The notes beneath the pieces were generated by a model. The model searched no databases. It saw only the letters and a list, made by a program, of their open reading frames with translations, and was not told the DNA's origin. Below, in pieces: positions 1 to 8,557 of a stretch of DNA of 36,769 bases (positions are counted from its first letter, which is position 1; every line of letters begins with the position of its first letter). Both the position numbers and the translations under genes were made by a program. This DNA comes from Methanosphaera sp. WGK6 (GTDB lineage Archaea > Methanobacteriota > Methanobacteria > Methanobacteriales > Methanobacteriaceae): NCBI RefSeq assembly GCF_001729965.1, contig NZ_JRWK01000015.1, forward strand, positions 1-36,769. Reading direction: 5' to 3'.

Positions 1-402
1 CACCACCAATTAGATAAATAAAATAAGAAAATAATATGATAATAACTATTCTTATTATAACATAAATACCATTAGTAAGTATACAGTAAATATATAATTA
101 TCTTTTAATACATGAATGATTCCAAAAAATACAATATTACTAATAAAAAACATTATTTTAGAACTTAAAAAGACACTATAAACAAGAACTATTGTAATTA
201 ATAATACAATTCTAACAAGTAAAAACAATAATATTAAATTTATAACAATGATTGTTTAAAAAGTAGACACACCTATAAACTTACATTAAACTAAAAACAT
301 GCAACAAACTCATAAAAAGTTAAATACATAAAAAAAATAAAAAACAATAGCTAAAGAAGAAGAATAAATAAAACATTAAATGAATAAGAAAATTGGGATA
401 AA
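1..402. other. AT-rich intergenic region
   Basis: No convincing coding sequence or RNA gene is visible in these 402 bases. The sequence is almost entirely A/T. In the first frame the window opens with six sense codons followed by a stop at 19-21, which could be the tail of an upstream gene but is too short to claim. The promoter of the gene at 403 should lie near the end of the stretch; I could not single out a clear TATA box. Confidence 0.5.
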
Positions 403-681
403 ATGAAAAAAATATTATTATGGCTTATTTTAGGTACTAAAGGTGGTTTAAATCGAGCCAAGATTATTAAAAAACTTAAAGAACGACCATATAACCTAAA
501 TCAATTATCCAAAGAATTAGATTTAAATTATAGAACAGTATCCCACCATATATCTAAACTAGAAGAAATGAATATTGTTGAATCATATGGAAAATCTTAT
601 GGAAAAATGTATTTCTTAACAGATAAGATCAATGAAACATATGAAGATTTTGAAGAAATTCTTAACCAAGTAGAACAATAA
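403..681 (+). CDS. Small winged-helix (ArsR-like) DNA-binding protein
   Basis: This 92-residue protein is nearly all one winged helix-turn-helix domain. The recognisable core is at about residues 30-55: LNQLSKELDLNYRTVSHHI followed by SKLEEMNIVES, the ArsR/MarR-type pattern of a positioning helix, a recognition helix and then a beta wing (GKMYFLT, about 68-74). The C-terminus is acidic. No metal-binding cysteines are visible, so metal sensing is unlikely. GGGA lies about five bases before the ATG. The gene ends 12 nt before a small membrane-protein gene, so the two are probably co-transcribed. It most likely regulates its own operon or a neighbour; the ligand is unknown. The HTH assignment is firm, the physiological role is not. 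Confidence 0.8.
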   Translation: MKKILLWLILGTKGGLNRAKIIKKLKERPYNLNQLSKELDLNYRTVSHHISKLEEMNIVESYGKSYGKMYFLTDKINETYEDFEEILNQVEQ

Positions 682-693
682 CTGAGGAAAATA

Positions 694-987
694 ATGACAT
701 CAACCACAATTTTACCAACATTAATGATAACCATATCCATAATAAATATAGTACTCTGTTTAATCCTAGCAGCAATATATTTTAAAAGTTATCATAAAAT
801 AAAAATAAAATTTACATTAGGATTAATTATATTTGCACTACTTCTATTAATTAGTAACATATTCGATCTTAGAGGTGTATTATTTATGATAACAAACAAC
901 ATACCTCTTCAAACTATCTATATGCATGAAGGTGTAATAAAATTAATTGCTCTTTTAAGCTTATTTCATATCACAATAAGAAACTAG
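694..987 (+). CDS. Small three-helix membrane protein paired with the winged-helix regulator
   Basis: This is a 97-residue hydrophobic protein with three likely membrane helices, at about residues 7-30, 38-56 and 80-94. A short basic loop (KSYHKIKIK) follows the first helix. No catalytic motif or signal cleavage site is visible. GAGGA lies 7 nt before the ATG, and the gene starts 12 nt after the winged-helix gene, which points to one transcript. Similar pairs of a small wHTH protein and a short multi-helix membrane protein occur in other archaea, where the membrane partner may sense or sequester. That parallel comes from family knowledge, and no function can be assigned from this sequence. 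Confidence 0.65.
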   Translation: MTSTTILPTLMITISIINIVLCLILAAIYFKSYHKIKIKFTLGLIIFALLLLISNIFDLRGVLFMITNNIPLQTIYMHEGVIKLIALLSLFHITIRN

Positions 988-1109
988 AAAAAGAGAGTTA
1001 TACTTATCCACCCATTCCTTTTTTTTAAATATATTATATTCACCATCATACTATTTATATATCCAAATAAGAAAGTTCCAATAACTAAGCAAACTAAAAG
1101 ATAGAAAAT

Positions 1110-1243
1110 TTATACCTAAATTACACATAAATTATACATAATATTCAAATATCCTATACTTAAATTTGAAATAACCATTTATATACTCATATTCAATATA
1201 TAAAAAATAGGAAATAGTTAATATGAAAAAATTATTTCCATAG
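1110..1243 (+). repeat. Promoter-hairpin module, copy A
   Basis: The block shares a 27-bp identical core (1160-1186) with copy B (1563-1589) and weaker similarity upstream from CTAAATT at 1116. The core includes a TATA-like TTTATATA (1178-1185) with an A-rich BRE-like stretch before it. About 24 nt downstream, where an archaeal transcript would start, lies a hairpin: GGAAATA (1210-1216) pairs with TATTTCC (1233-1239). The loop carries an ATG (1223) opening a six-codon ORF, MKKLFP, with a stop at 1241. Confidence 0.55.
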
Positions 1244-1499
1244 GATGAATATAATAACTCAAAAATCATTTATATCATATTGATTTTTACCCTCCCCAGA
1301 ACAGTTATTATATAAATCCTAAAAAACCATTTTTATTTACTTGTATCATGTGCAGTATTTAAAAAAAAATTATACCTCTCTAAAAATGTTTAAAAAAAAC
1401 CATATAATTAAGAAGAATCATTTTAAAAAACATATGAAAATAAATACTAATCACCACCTTATTTTTTCAAAAATATAACATATATATTTAAACCAGTTT

Positions 1500-1645
1500 A
1501 TTTATATCTAAATTGCACATAATTTACATATAAATTATACATAAAATCCATAAAATATGTATTTAAATTTGAAATAACCATTTATATACACAGATAAAAA
1601 TATAATAATAGGACGTGTAAATACAATGAAAAAAACACGTCCAAT
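1500..1645 (+). repeat. Promoter-hairpin module, copy B
   Basis: This is the second copy of the module. It has the same 27-bp core and TATA-like box (1581-1588). The hairpin 22 nt later is a different sequence with the same shape: GGACGTGT (1611-1618) pairs perfectly with ACACGTCC (1635-1642) around a 16-nt A-rich loop. The loop again contains an ATG (1626) followed by Lys codons. The stem sequence changed on both sides relative to copy A, which indicates selection on structure rather than on sequence. Confidence 0.55.
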
Positions 1646-1712
1646 ACAACCTACTTTAAAAAAAAATCAAATCAATAAATACTTCAAATTGGCATTGAAA
1701 AAAAAGGTGTGA
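1626..1712 (+). CDS. Possible 28-residue basic peptide in module B
   Basis: The reading frame starts in the hairpin loop of copy B and encodes a very basic 28-residue peptide beginning MKKTRP and ending ALKKKV. It parallels the MKKLFP start in copy A, where the frame stops after six codons. There is no ribosome binding site. If transcription starts at the hairpin, the leader would be only about 15 nt. It could be a real small peptide, or the hairpin could belong to a small RNA and the ORF be accidental. Confidence 0.25.
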   Translation: MKKTRPIQPTLKKNQINKYFKLALKKKV

Positions 1713-1986
1713 ACTTCCTATTCATATAAACTAAAAAAAATTATTAATAACTATTTAAATTAAAATAATGTATTAATAAAATAGAAAATTATACAAATCC
1801 TAATATGCTGAAAATATAAAATTAAAATTTTTAAATATTTTTTTTTATAAAAAATATTTATCTCCCTATTTTTTAAAATTAACCCAATTACTACTTAAAT
1901 AACATGTATAACAATGAAAAAAAGAATTATATGATAAATACAATGATATATCTCATTTAAAATTAAAAAAAATAGTAATAAAATAA

Positions 1987-2397
1987 TTATTTCAACAACA
2001 AATCTAATTCAGGATACACTCTAATTAACTCAATAATCTCATCTAACAAAAAATCATAATAATCATCAAGACTGCTATTCCATGCTTTTTCACGATATGA
2101 TTTCTGAACAACTCTTTTTGCTAAAATATCCTCCCAAATATCATCACTAACAGGAACCAAAACCTTATACTTAGCATTAACACCATTAACAGTATAATAA
2201 GTTATATCATTAAATAAATCAGGTAAAATATTTCCATCATACGTAATTGACCTATAAATAGGTTCAAAATGATTTACAAAATAAATAAAATCTATTTTCT
2301 GATTAAAAATAGAATTATAATACTCATCAACAAGTTTAATCATCTTAACATCCCAATCAATCATTAAACACAAATCCCTATACTTTATATAATACAA
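1987..2397 (-). CDS. Hypothetical protein, 136 residues
   Basis: I do not recognise this family. It is an acidic, aromatic-rich soluble protein (many Tyr, Asp and Ile residues) with no signal peptide, membrane segment or cysteine motif. The segment YDDDY-like DDYYDFLLDEIIELIRVYPELDLLLK at the C-terminus is probably a pair of amphipathic helices; this is noted by its residues 111-136 rather than as a motif. An AGATGAT sequence sits just before the ATG. An alternative start is Met12. The gene lies downstream of the first adhesin in the same direction, separated from it by a terminator-like hairpin, so it is probably transcribed separately. Confidence 0.55.
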   Translation of the reverse strand: MYYIKYRDLCLMIDWDVKMIKLVDEYYNSIFNQKIDFIYFVNHFEPIYRSITYDGNILPDLFNDITYYTVNGVNAKYKVLVPVSDDIWEDILAKRVVQKSYREKAWNSSLDDYYDFLLDEIIELIRVYPELDLLLK

Positions 2398-2461
2398 TAT
2401 ATCATCTTCAAGAAATAAAAAAATAGTTATTTTAAAAAAAGGTTAAGAAATAAAAAGAAAG

Positions 2462-2487
2462 GGTTTAATAAAATTTTAAAGCCCTCT
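2462..2487 (-). terminator. Hairpin terminator after the first adhesin gene
   Basis: AGGGTTTA (2462-2469) pairs with TAAAGCCCT (2479-2487) with a single bulged C. T-rich sequence follows on the minus strand (2440-2460) and T7 follows on the plus strand, so it may work in both directions. Confidence 0.5.
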
Positions 2488-2502
2488 TTTTTTGTATGAT
2501 GT

Positions 2503-5500
2503 TTAGTTTGGATATGCATTTGGTCCTTTTATTGCTGTGTTGTTTGTATATGTGTTTTTTGATTGTGTTATTGCTTTTTTGGTGAATGCTGCTCCTCCAT
2601 AGTTTGCATGGTTTTTAGTGAATGTGTTTCCAATCACATTACATGTTGTTCCATCATTGTAGAGTCCTCCACCAAGGGATGCATTACCACTTATTATGTT
2701 GTTATTTGTGATGTTCATGTTCATTGCATTGAATATTGTTCCACCCATGTTTGCTTTGTTTGATGTGAAGTTAGTGTTTTTTACTGTGAAGTTTCCTATG
2801 TTGTATATTGCTCCTCCACTTTTACTTGCACTACAAGATGTTATCACGTCACTGTCTACTGCTACTGTGTTATTAGAGAATATTGCTCCTCCATACACTG
2901 CTTTGTTTCCTGTTATTTTATTTAATTTGAGTGTTACTATTCCTTTGTTTGCTACTGCTCCTCCAGTTTGTGAAGCATTATTATAACGAATAGTGTTTTT
3001 CTGGATGAGTACTACTCCTCCATTATATATTGCTCCACCATATTTTCCACGGTTAGACTCAAATGTGTTACTTGTAATTGTTCCATTTGCATTGTTAAAC
3101 ATTGCTCCTCCTAGTTGGCCAGCAGTGTTTAGTGCAAATTTATTTGATGTTACTGTGATGTTTCTTGCATTATGTACTGCTCCACTCCATTGGTTGGCAG
3201 TGTTTGCTGTGAAGTTGTTGTTTTGTAGGTTCATTACTCCGAAGTTGTAGATTGCTCCACCATTTTTGGTTACATGGTTTGCTATAAAGTAGTTTGTATT
3301 TGTTATGTTTGCTTTTCCACTACTATATATTACTCCTCCGAATGCTGCGGTGTTGTTTGTGAAGTTGTTTGATTTAAGGATTACTGTTCCTTTACTGTTT
3401 ATTACTCCACCAGAGTTTACTGCACTGTTGTTTATTACTGTGTTACTTGTCATTGTGATGTTTCCTTCATTAAGAATTACTCCACCATAACTTGCATTAT
3501 TGTTTTTGATTGTTGTCTTGGTGATGGTTACTGTTCCTTTGTTGTATATACATGATCCTTGGTATGCATTGTTGTTTGTAAATGTATCATTATTTAGTGT
3601 TAATGTTCCATTATTGAATATTGCTCCACCATTTCTTGTGTTTGCTCTGGTAAATGTTGTGTTAATTATTGATACTGTGTATTCTTTTGCTATTGCTAAT
3701 ATTCCTGTCTTATTTTGTCCACTTATGGTTATTATGTGGTTTTGGTATCCTTTTATTGTGAATTTAGTTACAGTGTTTGTTAGAGTGTTTTTACTTATTA
3801 CTACTTGATTATTTAAGTTGTATGTGTCTTTGTTATTAGTTGTACCTATAAGATTTATTGTTCCACCATTATCTATGTATATTAGTGCATTTGTAAGGTT
3901 TGTTGGTGTTTTAATTGTTAAACCATCGCCGGTTCCTTTACTGTTTGCATATATTGTTTTGTATAGTGTTCTATTATATGTTGTGCTTAGTTGTGATGAT
4001 GCATGAGTATTATCATTACTTAGTGGTGTGTATGTGATTGTGATTTTATTTCCTGTTTTATTGAATTTTAGAGCATTTACAGATATATTTACTACACCAT
4101 TTCTTACTGTGAATGTTCTAGGAGTTAATTTACTGTCAAATGTGTTGGCTGTACTTAGTGTTTTACCATTAAGTGCTAGGGTTACTGTTCCATTTACTGC
4201 TTTTTTATTTGTATCAAGAATGGATGCAATAATAGTAACATTTTCACCAACATGTTTGGTTGTGTTAGTTAAGTTTATTGTTGTACCTACTTTTATAACA
4301 TCAAATTCTGTTTCATCTGTTGATACATCATATGTTATGTTTCCATTATATTTTGCAGTTATTATGTATGTGCCTGTTGTGTTTGGTGCTTTTGTTGTTA
4401 ATGTGAATATTCCTTGTGAATTTGTAGTTGTTGTGTAATTATTTTGGCCTACTGTTATTTTAATTGTTGCTTTACTTATTGGGTTGTTGAATTCATCTTT
4501 TAGTGTTCCTGTTATGTTGTATTTGTATCCAGCAATTACTACTACTAATTCTTCTTCATTATTTACTTTTGTACTTAGTGATGTACTTATTTTTGTTACT
4601 TCGAATGATGTGGTTGCTTTTGTGCTTAGATATGGTTTGTTTTCTTCATATAATACTTCTACTGTGTTACTTCCAGTGTTTACTGTTTTATATGTGTATG
4701 TGTATTTTCCATTTGCATCAGTTGTTGTACTTACTTGTTGATTATTGATTTTTATTATTATGTTTTGGTTTGCTAGTGCTCCTCTAGTACTTGTTAGGTA
4801 TCCTGTGATTGTCACGGTTTTTGTAATTGTTGTTTCAGGTATTGTGTTTATTGTTAATTGTGTGTTTACTGTTTTTATATCTTCTACATTGAATGTGCTT
4901 GTAGTACTTGTTGTAGTGTATTTTGTGGTTTCATCATAGGTTACTTGTACTGGTATGTTTTCTTTTATTGTTGTTGTGGTGTAGGTGTAGGTGTATTTTC
5001 CTGTGTTGTCTGTTTCTAGGTTATAGTTTGTTTTATCTATTGTTAGTTTGATTATAGCATTAGTTATTGGTTTATTGAATTCATCTGTGAGTGTTCCGGA
5101 AATTATTATTTTGTCACCTATTGTGACTGTTGCTTGGTTTTGATTGTTTATTTTTAGGTTTATGTTGGTTGTTAGTTTGTTTGTTGTGAATTTTATGTTG
5201 TTATATGATTTTGTGTATGTGTCATCGCCTTTGAAGTCTACTGTTATTGTGTTTTCACCTAATGTATTTGCTTCTATTGTGTATGTGTATTTTCCATTTG
5301 TATCTGTTGTTGTGGTTAGTGTGGTTTTTTCATTTATTGTGATTATAATTGTTTTTCCAGATAGTTTGTTGTTGAATTCATCTATGAGTGTTCCTTGGAT
5401 TGTTATTTTTTCATCTATTTTTACATTGTTTATAGTATCTATGGATAGTGTTGTTTGTGCTAATTCTATGTCTGCCCATGTTGTGTCTTGTGATGGATTG

Positions 5501-7656
5501 TATGTGTTGTTTCCTGCATAGTTTGCCTTGATATTCATGGTTCCTGTTGTTGTTGGTGTGTATTCTACTGTGAATTTTCCTTCTTTGTCTGTTATTGTGT
5601 TTATTTGTGTTGTTTTATCTTTTATTGTTAGGGTTATTGTTATTGGTGCTTGACTTAGGGGATTGTTTTTACTTGTTAGTGTTCCTGTTATGTTTGTTTT
5701 ATTGTTTACTGTTTTTATTGAATCTGTTTCTATGTTGATTTTTGTTTCTAGTCCTTCAACATTGATTGTTTTTTCATCTGATGTGCTTGGCTGGTATTGT
5801 GTGTTTCCAGCATATGTTGCTGTTACTTTTATATCTTTTTGTGCTTGTGTTGCTTTGTAGGTGTATGTTGTGGAACCTGTGTTGTCTGTGGTTATTTTTG
5901 TTGTGAATGTTCCAATTTTTAGTGTTATGTCTTCTTGTTTGATTTTTTGTCCGTTTATGTCTGTTAGGGTTACTGTTATAGTTATAGTTTCACCGATTTC
6001 TGCTTCAGGTTCTGGTATATCTAGGGTTATTATGGTTTCTGTTCTTGTTTCATCAGTAGGTTCTTCTGCATTTTTATTATAGATTTTATTTGTGTTAATT
6101 GCTTTTAGTGTATTGTCTTCTAGTTTAATATTGTTTCCATGGTCTAGTACTACTGCATATGCATTATTGGATGATGTTACATCATTGTCTTTGATGTTAT
6201 CATTTGTTTCATTAACTAGAATTATTCCTGCATTGTTTAGGCTTGTAATTACATTGTTTGTTACATTGTTACTTCCACCATACATTAAGCATATTCCTGT
6301 GGTTTGTCCTTTAATGTAATCTGCTGTTCTGTATGTTTGGTTATCTTTTCCATTTACTGTTATTTTATTACCAGTAATGTTTGTTCCAAATCCAATAACT
6401 CCTATTGCTGTTGGTGTTGTTGCATCTATGTCTATTGTGTTATTTGCAATTATACTGTAATCTCCACCAAATTGTTCTATAGCATATATACTATATCCAT
6501 TTGCTGTTATTGTATTGTTTATTGCAGAATTATGTTTAATATTACCTGTGGATTCTTTATATGCAGATCCCTGGTATGCACGGTTAGTGAATATTATACC
6601 ATAGCCCACATTTTCTGGACATCCAATTGCATCTTCATCAATAGCTTTATTTCCTACTGTTAATGAAATAATATTATCTCTTACAGTTGAGTTTTCAAAT
6701 GAGTATGAATCAAATAGTACTCCTGCTGTGTAATTAGATCCAATTAGTGTTATATTATTTGCTATGATAAGATTATTGGAGTTAGTTAGGTATAATGCAT
6801 ATAACCAGCTAGGTGCATTATCTTTTGTACTTATTGCTATATTATTTTCACGTACTGTTATGTTTGTTCCATATAATGTCATTCCATAACATGTTGCATA
6901 TCCCTTCTCTGAATACAAGGATTCTATTGTAATATTGTTTGATATGAATGAAATAAGACTAGCTGAACTAGAAACATATACTGGTAAACTATTTGGTGAT
7001 GTGGTTTGTGTCCAGTCAATGTAATTTGGAATCATATCCATTGTTATTACTGAATTTTTAATAGTTACATTACTTGTTTCTAATTCTTCACCAATACATA
7101 TCCCGTAACGTGTACTATCCTCTACTGTTTCTAGATTTGCCTTGATTGTTGAGTTTTCAATTAAAATATTTTTTCCATTTATTGAAACTGCATAGTTTGC
7201 TTCAAGGTTACTGTAATCATCACAGTTTATATTTAATGCATTGTATGTACAATTAGTTCCACCAATTTCTAATACAACATTTTTTAGAGTTGCCTCTGCA
7301 AAGTTGTATTTCATATTAGTATTACTGTTAATTGTTATGTATGCATTGTTAAAGTTTCCCTTAAATTCAACTGTTTTATCTTTTTGTGATTCTAGAATAT
7401 ATTCATCATCAGATAGATCTGATGGTGTTACTGTAATCTTTGATTCTTCAGATTTGATATTCTTCTTAGTTATATGATTATTTAATGTTGTTACATTATT
7501 AGTTGTTTTAACTACATTATCATGAATACTTGTTGTTTCAATACTATTATCAGTTGTACTATTATCACTAGTATCTGCTGCACTAAGTGATGATAAGCCT
7601 ACAAGTAAAAATAATAGTGTAATTAATAAGAATATTTGTTTAATATTCCTATTCAT
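2503..7656 (-). CDS. Giant secreted adhesin-like protein (beta-helix, Ig-like repeats, beta-helix)
   Basis: The 1717-residue Asn/Thr-rich surface protein starts with a signal peptide (about 1-27: basic start, Leu/Ile-rich core, SLSAA). Residues about 120-530 are a NosD-like right-handed beta-helix with short repeats such as NNTI and NNVIT. Residues about 535-1215 contain seven Ig-like domains of about 95 residues with the recurring pattern GTLTD/E, TTTDxxGKYTYTY and VxYxGNxxY. Residues about 1330-1717 return to a beta-helix of roughly 24-residue GGAIxN repeats like chlamydial Pmp proteins. There is no C-terminal membrane anchor or sortase motif. GGGAG precedes the ATG by seven bases. It probably mediates cell-surface attachment. 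It differs from the other three adhesins here by ending in the beta-helix and lacking their C-terminal Ig-like pair. Confidence 0.9.
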   Translation of the reverse strand: MNRNIKQIFLLITLLFLLVGLSSLSAADTSDNSTTDNSIETTSIHDNVVKTTNNVTTLNNHITKKNIKSEESKITVTPSDLSDDEYILESQKDKTVEFKGNFNNAYITINSNTNMKYNFAEATLKNVVLEIGGTNCTYNALNINCDDYSNLEANYAVSINGKNILIENSTIKANLETVEDSTRYGICIGEELETSNVTIKNSVITMDMIPNYIDWTQTTSPNSLPVYVSSSASLISFISNNITIESLYSEKGYATCYGMTLYGTNITVRENNIAISTKDNAPSWLYALYLTNSNNLIIANNITLIGSNYTAGVLFDSYSFENSTVRDNIISLTVGNKAIDEDAIGCPENVGYGIIFTNRAYQGSAYKESTGNIKHNSAINNTITANGYSIYAIEQFGGDYSIIANNTIDIDATTPTAIGVIGFGTNITGNKITVNGKDNQTYRTADYIKGQTTGICLMYGGSNNVTNNVITSLNNAGIILVNETNDNIKDNDVTSSNNAYAVVLDHGNNIKLEDNTLKAINTNKIYNKNAEEPTDETRTETIITLDIPEPEAEIGETITITVTLTDINGQKIKQEDITLKIGTFTTKITTDNTGSTTYTYKATQAQKDIKVTATYAGNTQYQPSTSDEKTINVEGLETKINIETDSIKTVNNKTNITGTLTSKNNPLSQAPITITLTIKDKTTQINTITDKEGKFTVEYTPTTTGTMNIKANYAGNNTYNPSQDTTWADIELAQTTLSIDTINNVKIDEKITIQGTLIDEFNNKLSGKTIIITINEKTTLTTTTDTNGKYTYTIEANTLGENTITVDFKGDDTYTKSYNNIKFTTNKLTTNINLKINNQNQATVTIGDKIIISGTLTDEFNKPITNAIIKLTIDKTNYNLETDNTGKYTYTYTTTTIKENIPVQVTYDETTKYTTTSTTSTFNVEDIKTVNTQLTINTIPETTITKTVTITGYLTSTRGALANQNIIIKINNQQVSTTTDANGKYTYTYKTVNTGSNTVEVLYEENKPYLSTKATTSFEVTKISTSLSTKVNNEEELVVVIAGYKYNITGTLKDEFNNPISKATIKITVGQNNYTTTTNSQGIFTLTTKAPNTTGTYIITAKYNGNITYDVSTDETEFDVIKVGTTINLTNTTKHVGENVTIIASILDTNKKAVNGTVTLALNGKTLSTANTFDSKLTPRTFTVRNGVVNISVNALKFNKTGNKITITYTPLSNDNTHASSQLSTTYNRTLYKTIYANSKGTGDGLTIKTPTNLTNALIYIDNGGTINLIGTTNNKDTYNLNNQVVISKNTLTNTVTKFTIKGYQNHIITISGQNKTGILAIAKEYTVSIINTTFTRANTRNGGAIFNNGTLTLNNDTFTNNNAYQGSCIYNKGTVTITKTTIKNNNASYGGVILNEGNITMTSNTVINNSAVNSGGVINSKGTVILKSNNFTNNTAAFGGVIYSSGKANITNTNYFIANHVTKNGGAIYNFGVMNLQNNNFTANTANQWSGAVHNARNITVTSNKFALNTAGQLGGAMFNNANGTITSNTFESNRGKYGGAIYNGGVVLIQKNTIRYNNASQTGGAVANKGIVTLKLNKITGNKAVYGGAIFSNNTVAVDSDVITSCSASKSGGAIYNIGNFTVKNTNFTSNKANMGGTIFNAMNMNITNNNIISGNASLGGGLYNDGTTCNVIGNTFTKNHANYGGAAFTKKAITQSKNTYTNNTAIKGPNAYPN

Positions 7657-7679
7657 ACCGATTCTCCCTTATATTTTTT

Positions 7680-7746
7680 TTAACTAAAACTCTTATTAAC
7701 TAATAAACGTATAATTTAATTAAATGTATTATTCAGTTTTAGTTAA
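7680..7746. promoter_or_regulatory. 12-bp inverted repeat in the adhesin promoter region
   Basis: TTAACTAAAACT (7680-7691) and AGTTTTAGTTAA (7735-7746) are perfect inverted copies 43 bp apart, directly upstream of the first adhesin start. A partial third copy, TTTTTAGTTAAT, follows at about 7751-7762. They could form a 5'-leader stem or be paired operator sites. The rest of the 7657-8068 gap shows nothing else I can identify. Confidence 0.35.
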
Positions 7747-8068
7747 TTATTTTTTAGTTAATATTAAATAATTTGTAAAAAGATGTAATTAAATAATTAG
7801 TATAAAAAACTAGTGAGTATATATTCACATCTATAATGAAAATCAGATTAGAAAATAGTATTGAAATTATGAATTTAGCTAAGACTCTCTTAAAAAAAAA
7901 TATTTGTAAAAAAAAGTAAGTATTATGTGAATTAATTTATAAATTAACTAAAATTTAAGATTTATTCGTAAATATAATGTTTATATTAGACTATATTTAT
8001 TAATAGTTAGATAATTCAAAGTATTAGTTTATATAATGTAATATTCTACCATATGATAGATATAAACT

Positions 8069-8557
8069 CTAATTTTCTAGAATATTAATTTTATCCCAGT
8101 TAATTTTTCCTTCATCATCTACTAATTCTTTATCACAATGTACTTTTTCTACTCTGCCAAAGAAAACATCATGTGTGCCTGGTTTTACTGATTCTATAAC
8201 TTTACATTCAAAGTTAACTGGACAGTCAAGTAGTATTGGTGCATCTACAATATCAGCATCTATTAGTTTGAAGTTAGCTAATTTATCCATGTTTTTTCCA
8301 GAGTTTCTTCCAAGAAATTCCATTTCTTCACGGAATTCTTCTCTTGCAATATTTACTACAAATTCTCCTCTTTCTTTGATTATATGGTGTGAATAACGTT
8401 CTTCGATTACTGCTATCATAATTATTCGTGGATTGAAGCTGACATTTGCTGCAAATCCTATTGGTAATGCATTGTTTTTACCATTTTTATCTCTACATGA
8501 GACTATTATACATGGTTCTGGTAGAATATAATTATTTGTATCAACACTTATCTTCAT
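8069..8557 (-). CDS. Flavoredoxin-like FMN-binding protein (flavin reductase-like domain)
   Basis: This 162-residue protein fits the flavin reductase-like/flavoredoxin family, which bind FMN in a split beta-barrel and pass electrons between redox partners. Typical features are the N-terminal Pro-containing strand with an early Cys (PEPCIIVSCRD, about 14-24), the FMN-phosphate region ALPIGFAANVSFNPRI (about 30-45), ERYSHHIIKERGEFVVNI (about 53-70) and the late GRVEKVH strand. The length is slightly short for the family (about 170-190). It overlaps the end of the PatB-like gene by 4 nt (ATGA), with a strong GAGGTGA site inside that gene, so the two are translationally coupled. The partner reaction is unknown. 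Confidence 0.85.
   Translation of the reverse strand: MKISVDTNNYILPEPCIIVSCRDKNGKNNALPIGFAANVSFNPRIIMIAVIEERYSHHIIKERGEFVVNIAREEFREEMEFLGRNSGKNMDKLANFKLIDADIVDAPILLDCPVNFECKVIESVKPGTHDVFFGRVEKVHCDKELVDDEGKINWDKINILEN

Larger units (their letters stand above)
988..1986. other. 1-kb region without long genes, holding two promoter-hairpin modules
   Basis: No ORF above about 30 codons has coding character here. The region contains two imperfect direct copies of a block about 130-145 bp long (near 1110-1243 and 1500-1645), described separately. Each has a TATA-like box followed by a short hairpin. The remainder is poly-A/poly-T rich. Confidence 0.6.

Noticed and set aside
1223-1318. Possible readthrough of the TAG after MKKLFP as pyrrolysine
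   Set aside because: The frame downstream has no recognisable protein sequence and Methanobacteriales are not known for pyrrolysine decoding; copy B has a sense codon at this point but no matching sequence afterwards.
2563-7477. Many plus-strand frames opposite the adhesin genes, rich in Val, Leu, Phe and IAPP patterns, also at 11991-12236, 14556-21057 and 22399-25692
   Set aside because: They are antisense shadows. The repeated IAPP-type pattern is the reverse complement of the GGAIYN coils, they lack ribosome binding sites and they are in step with the adhesin repeats.
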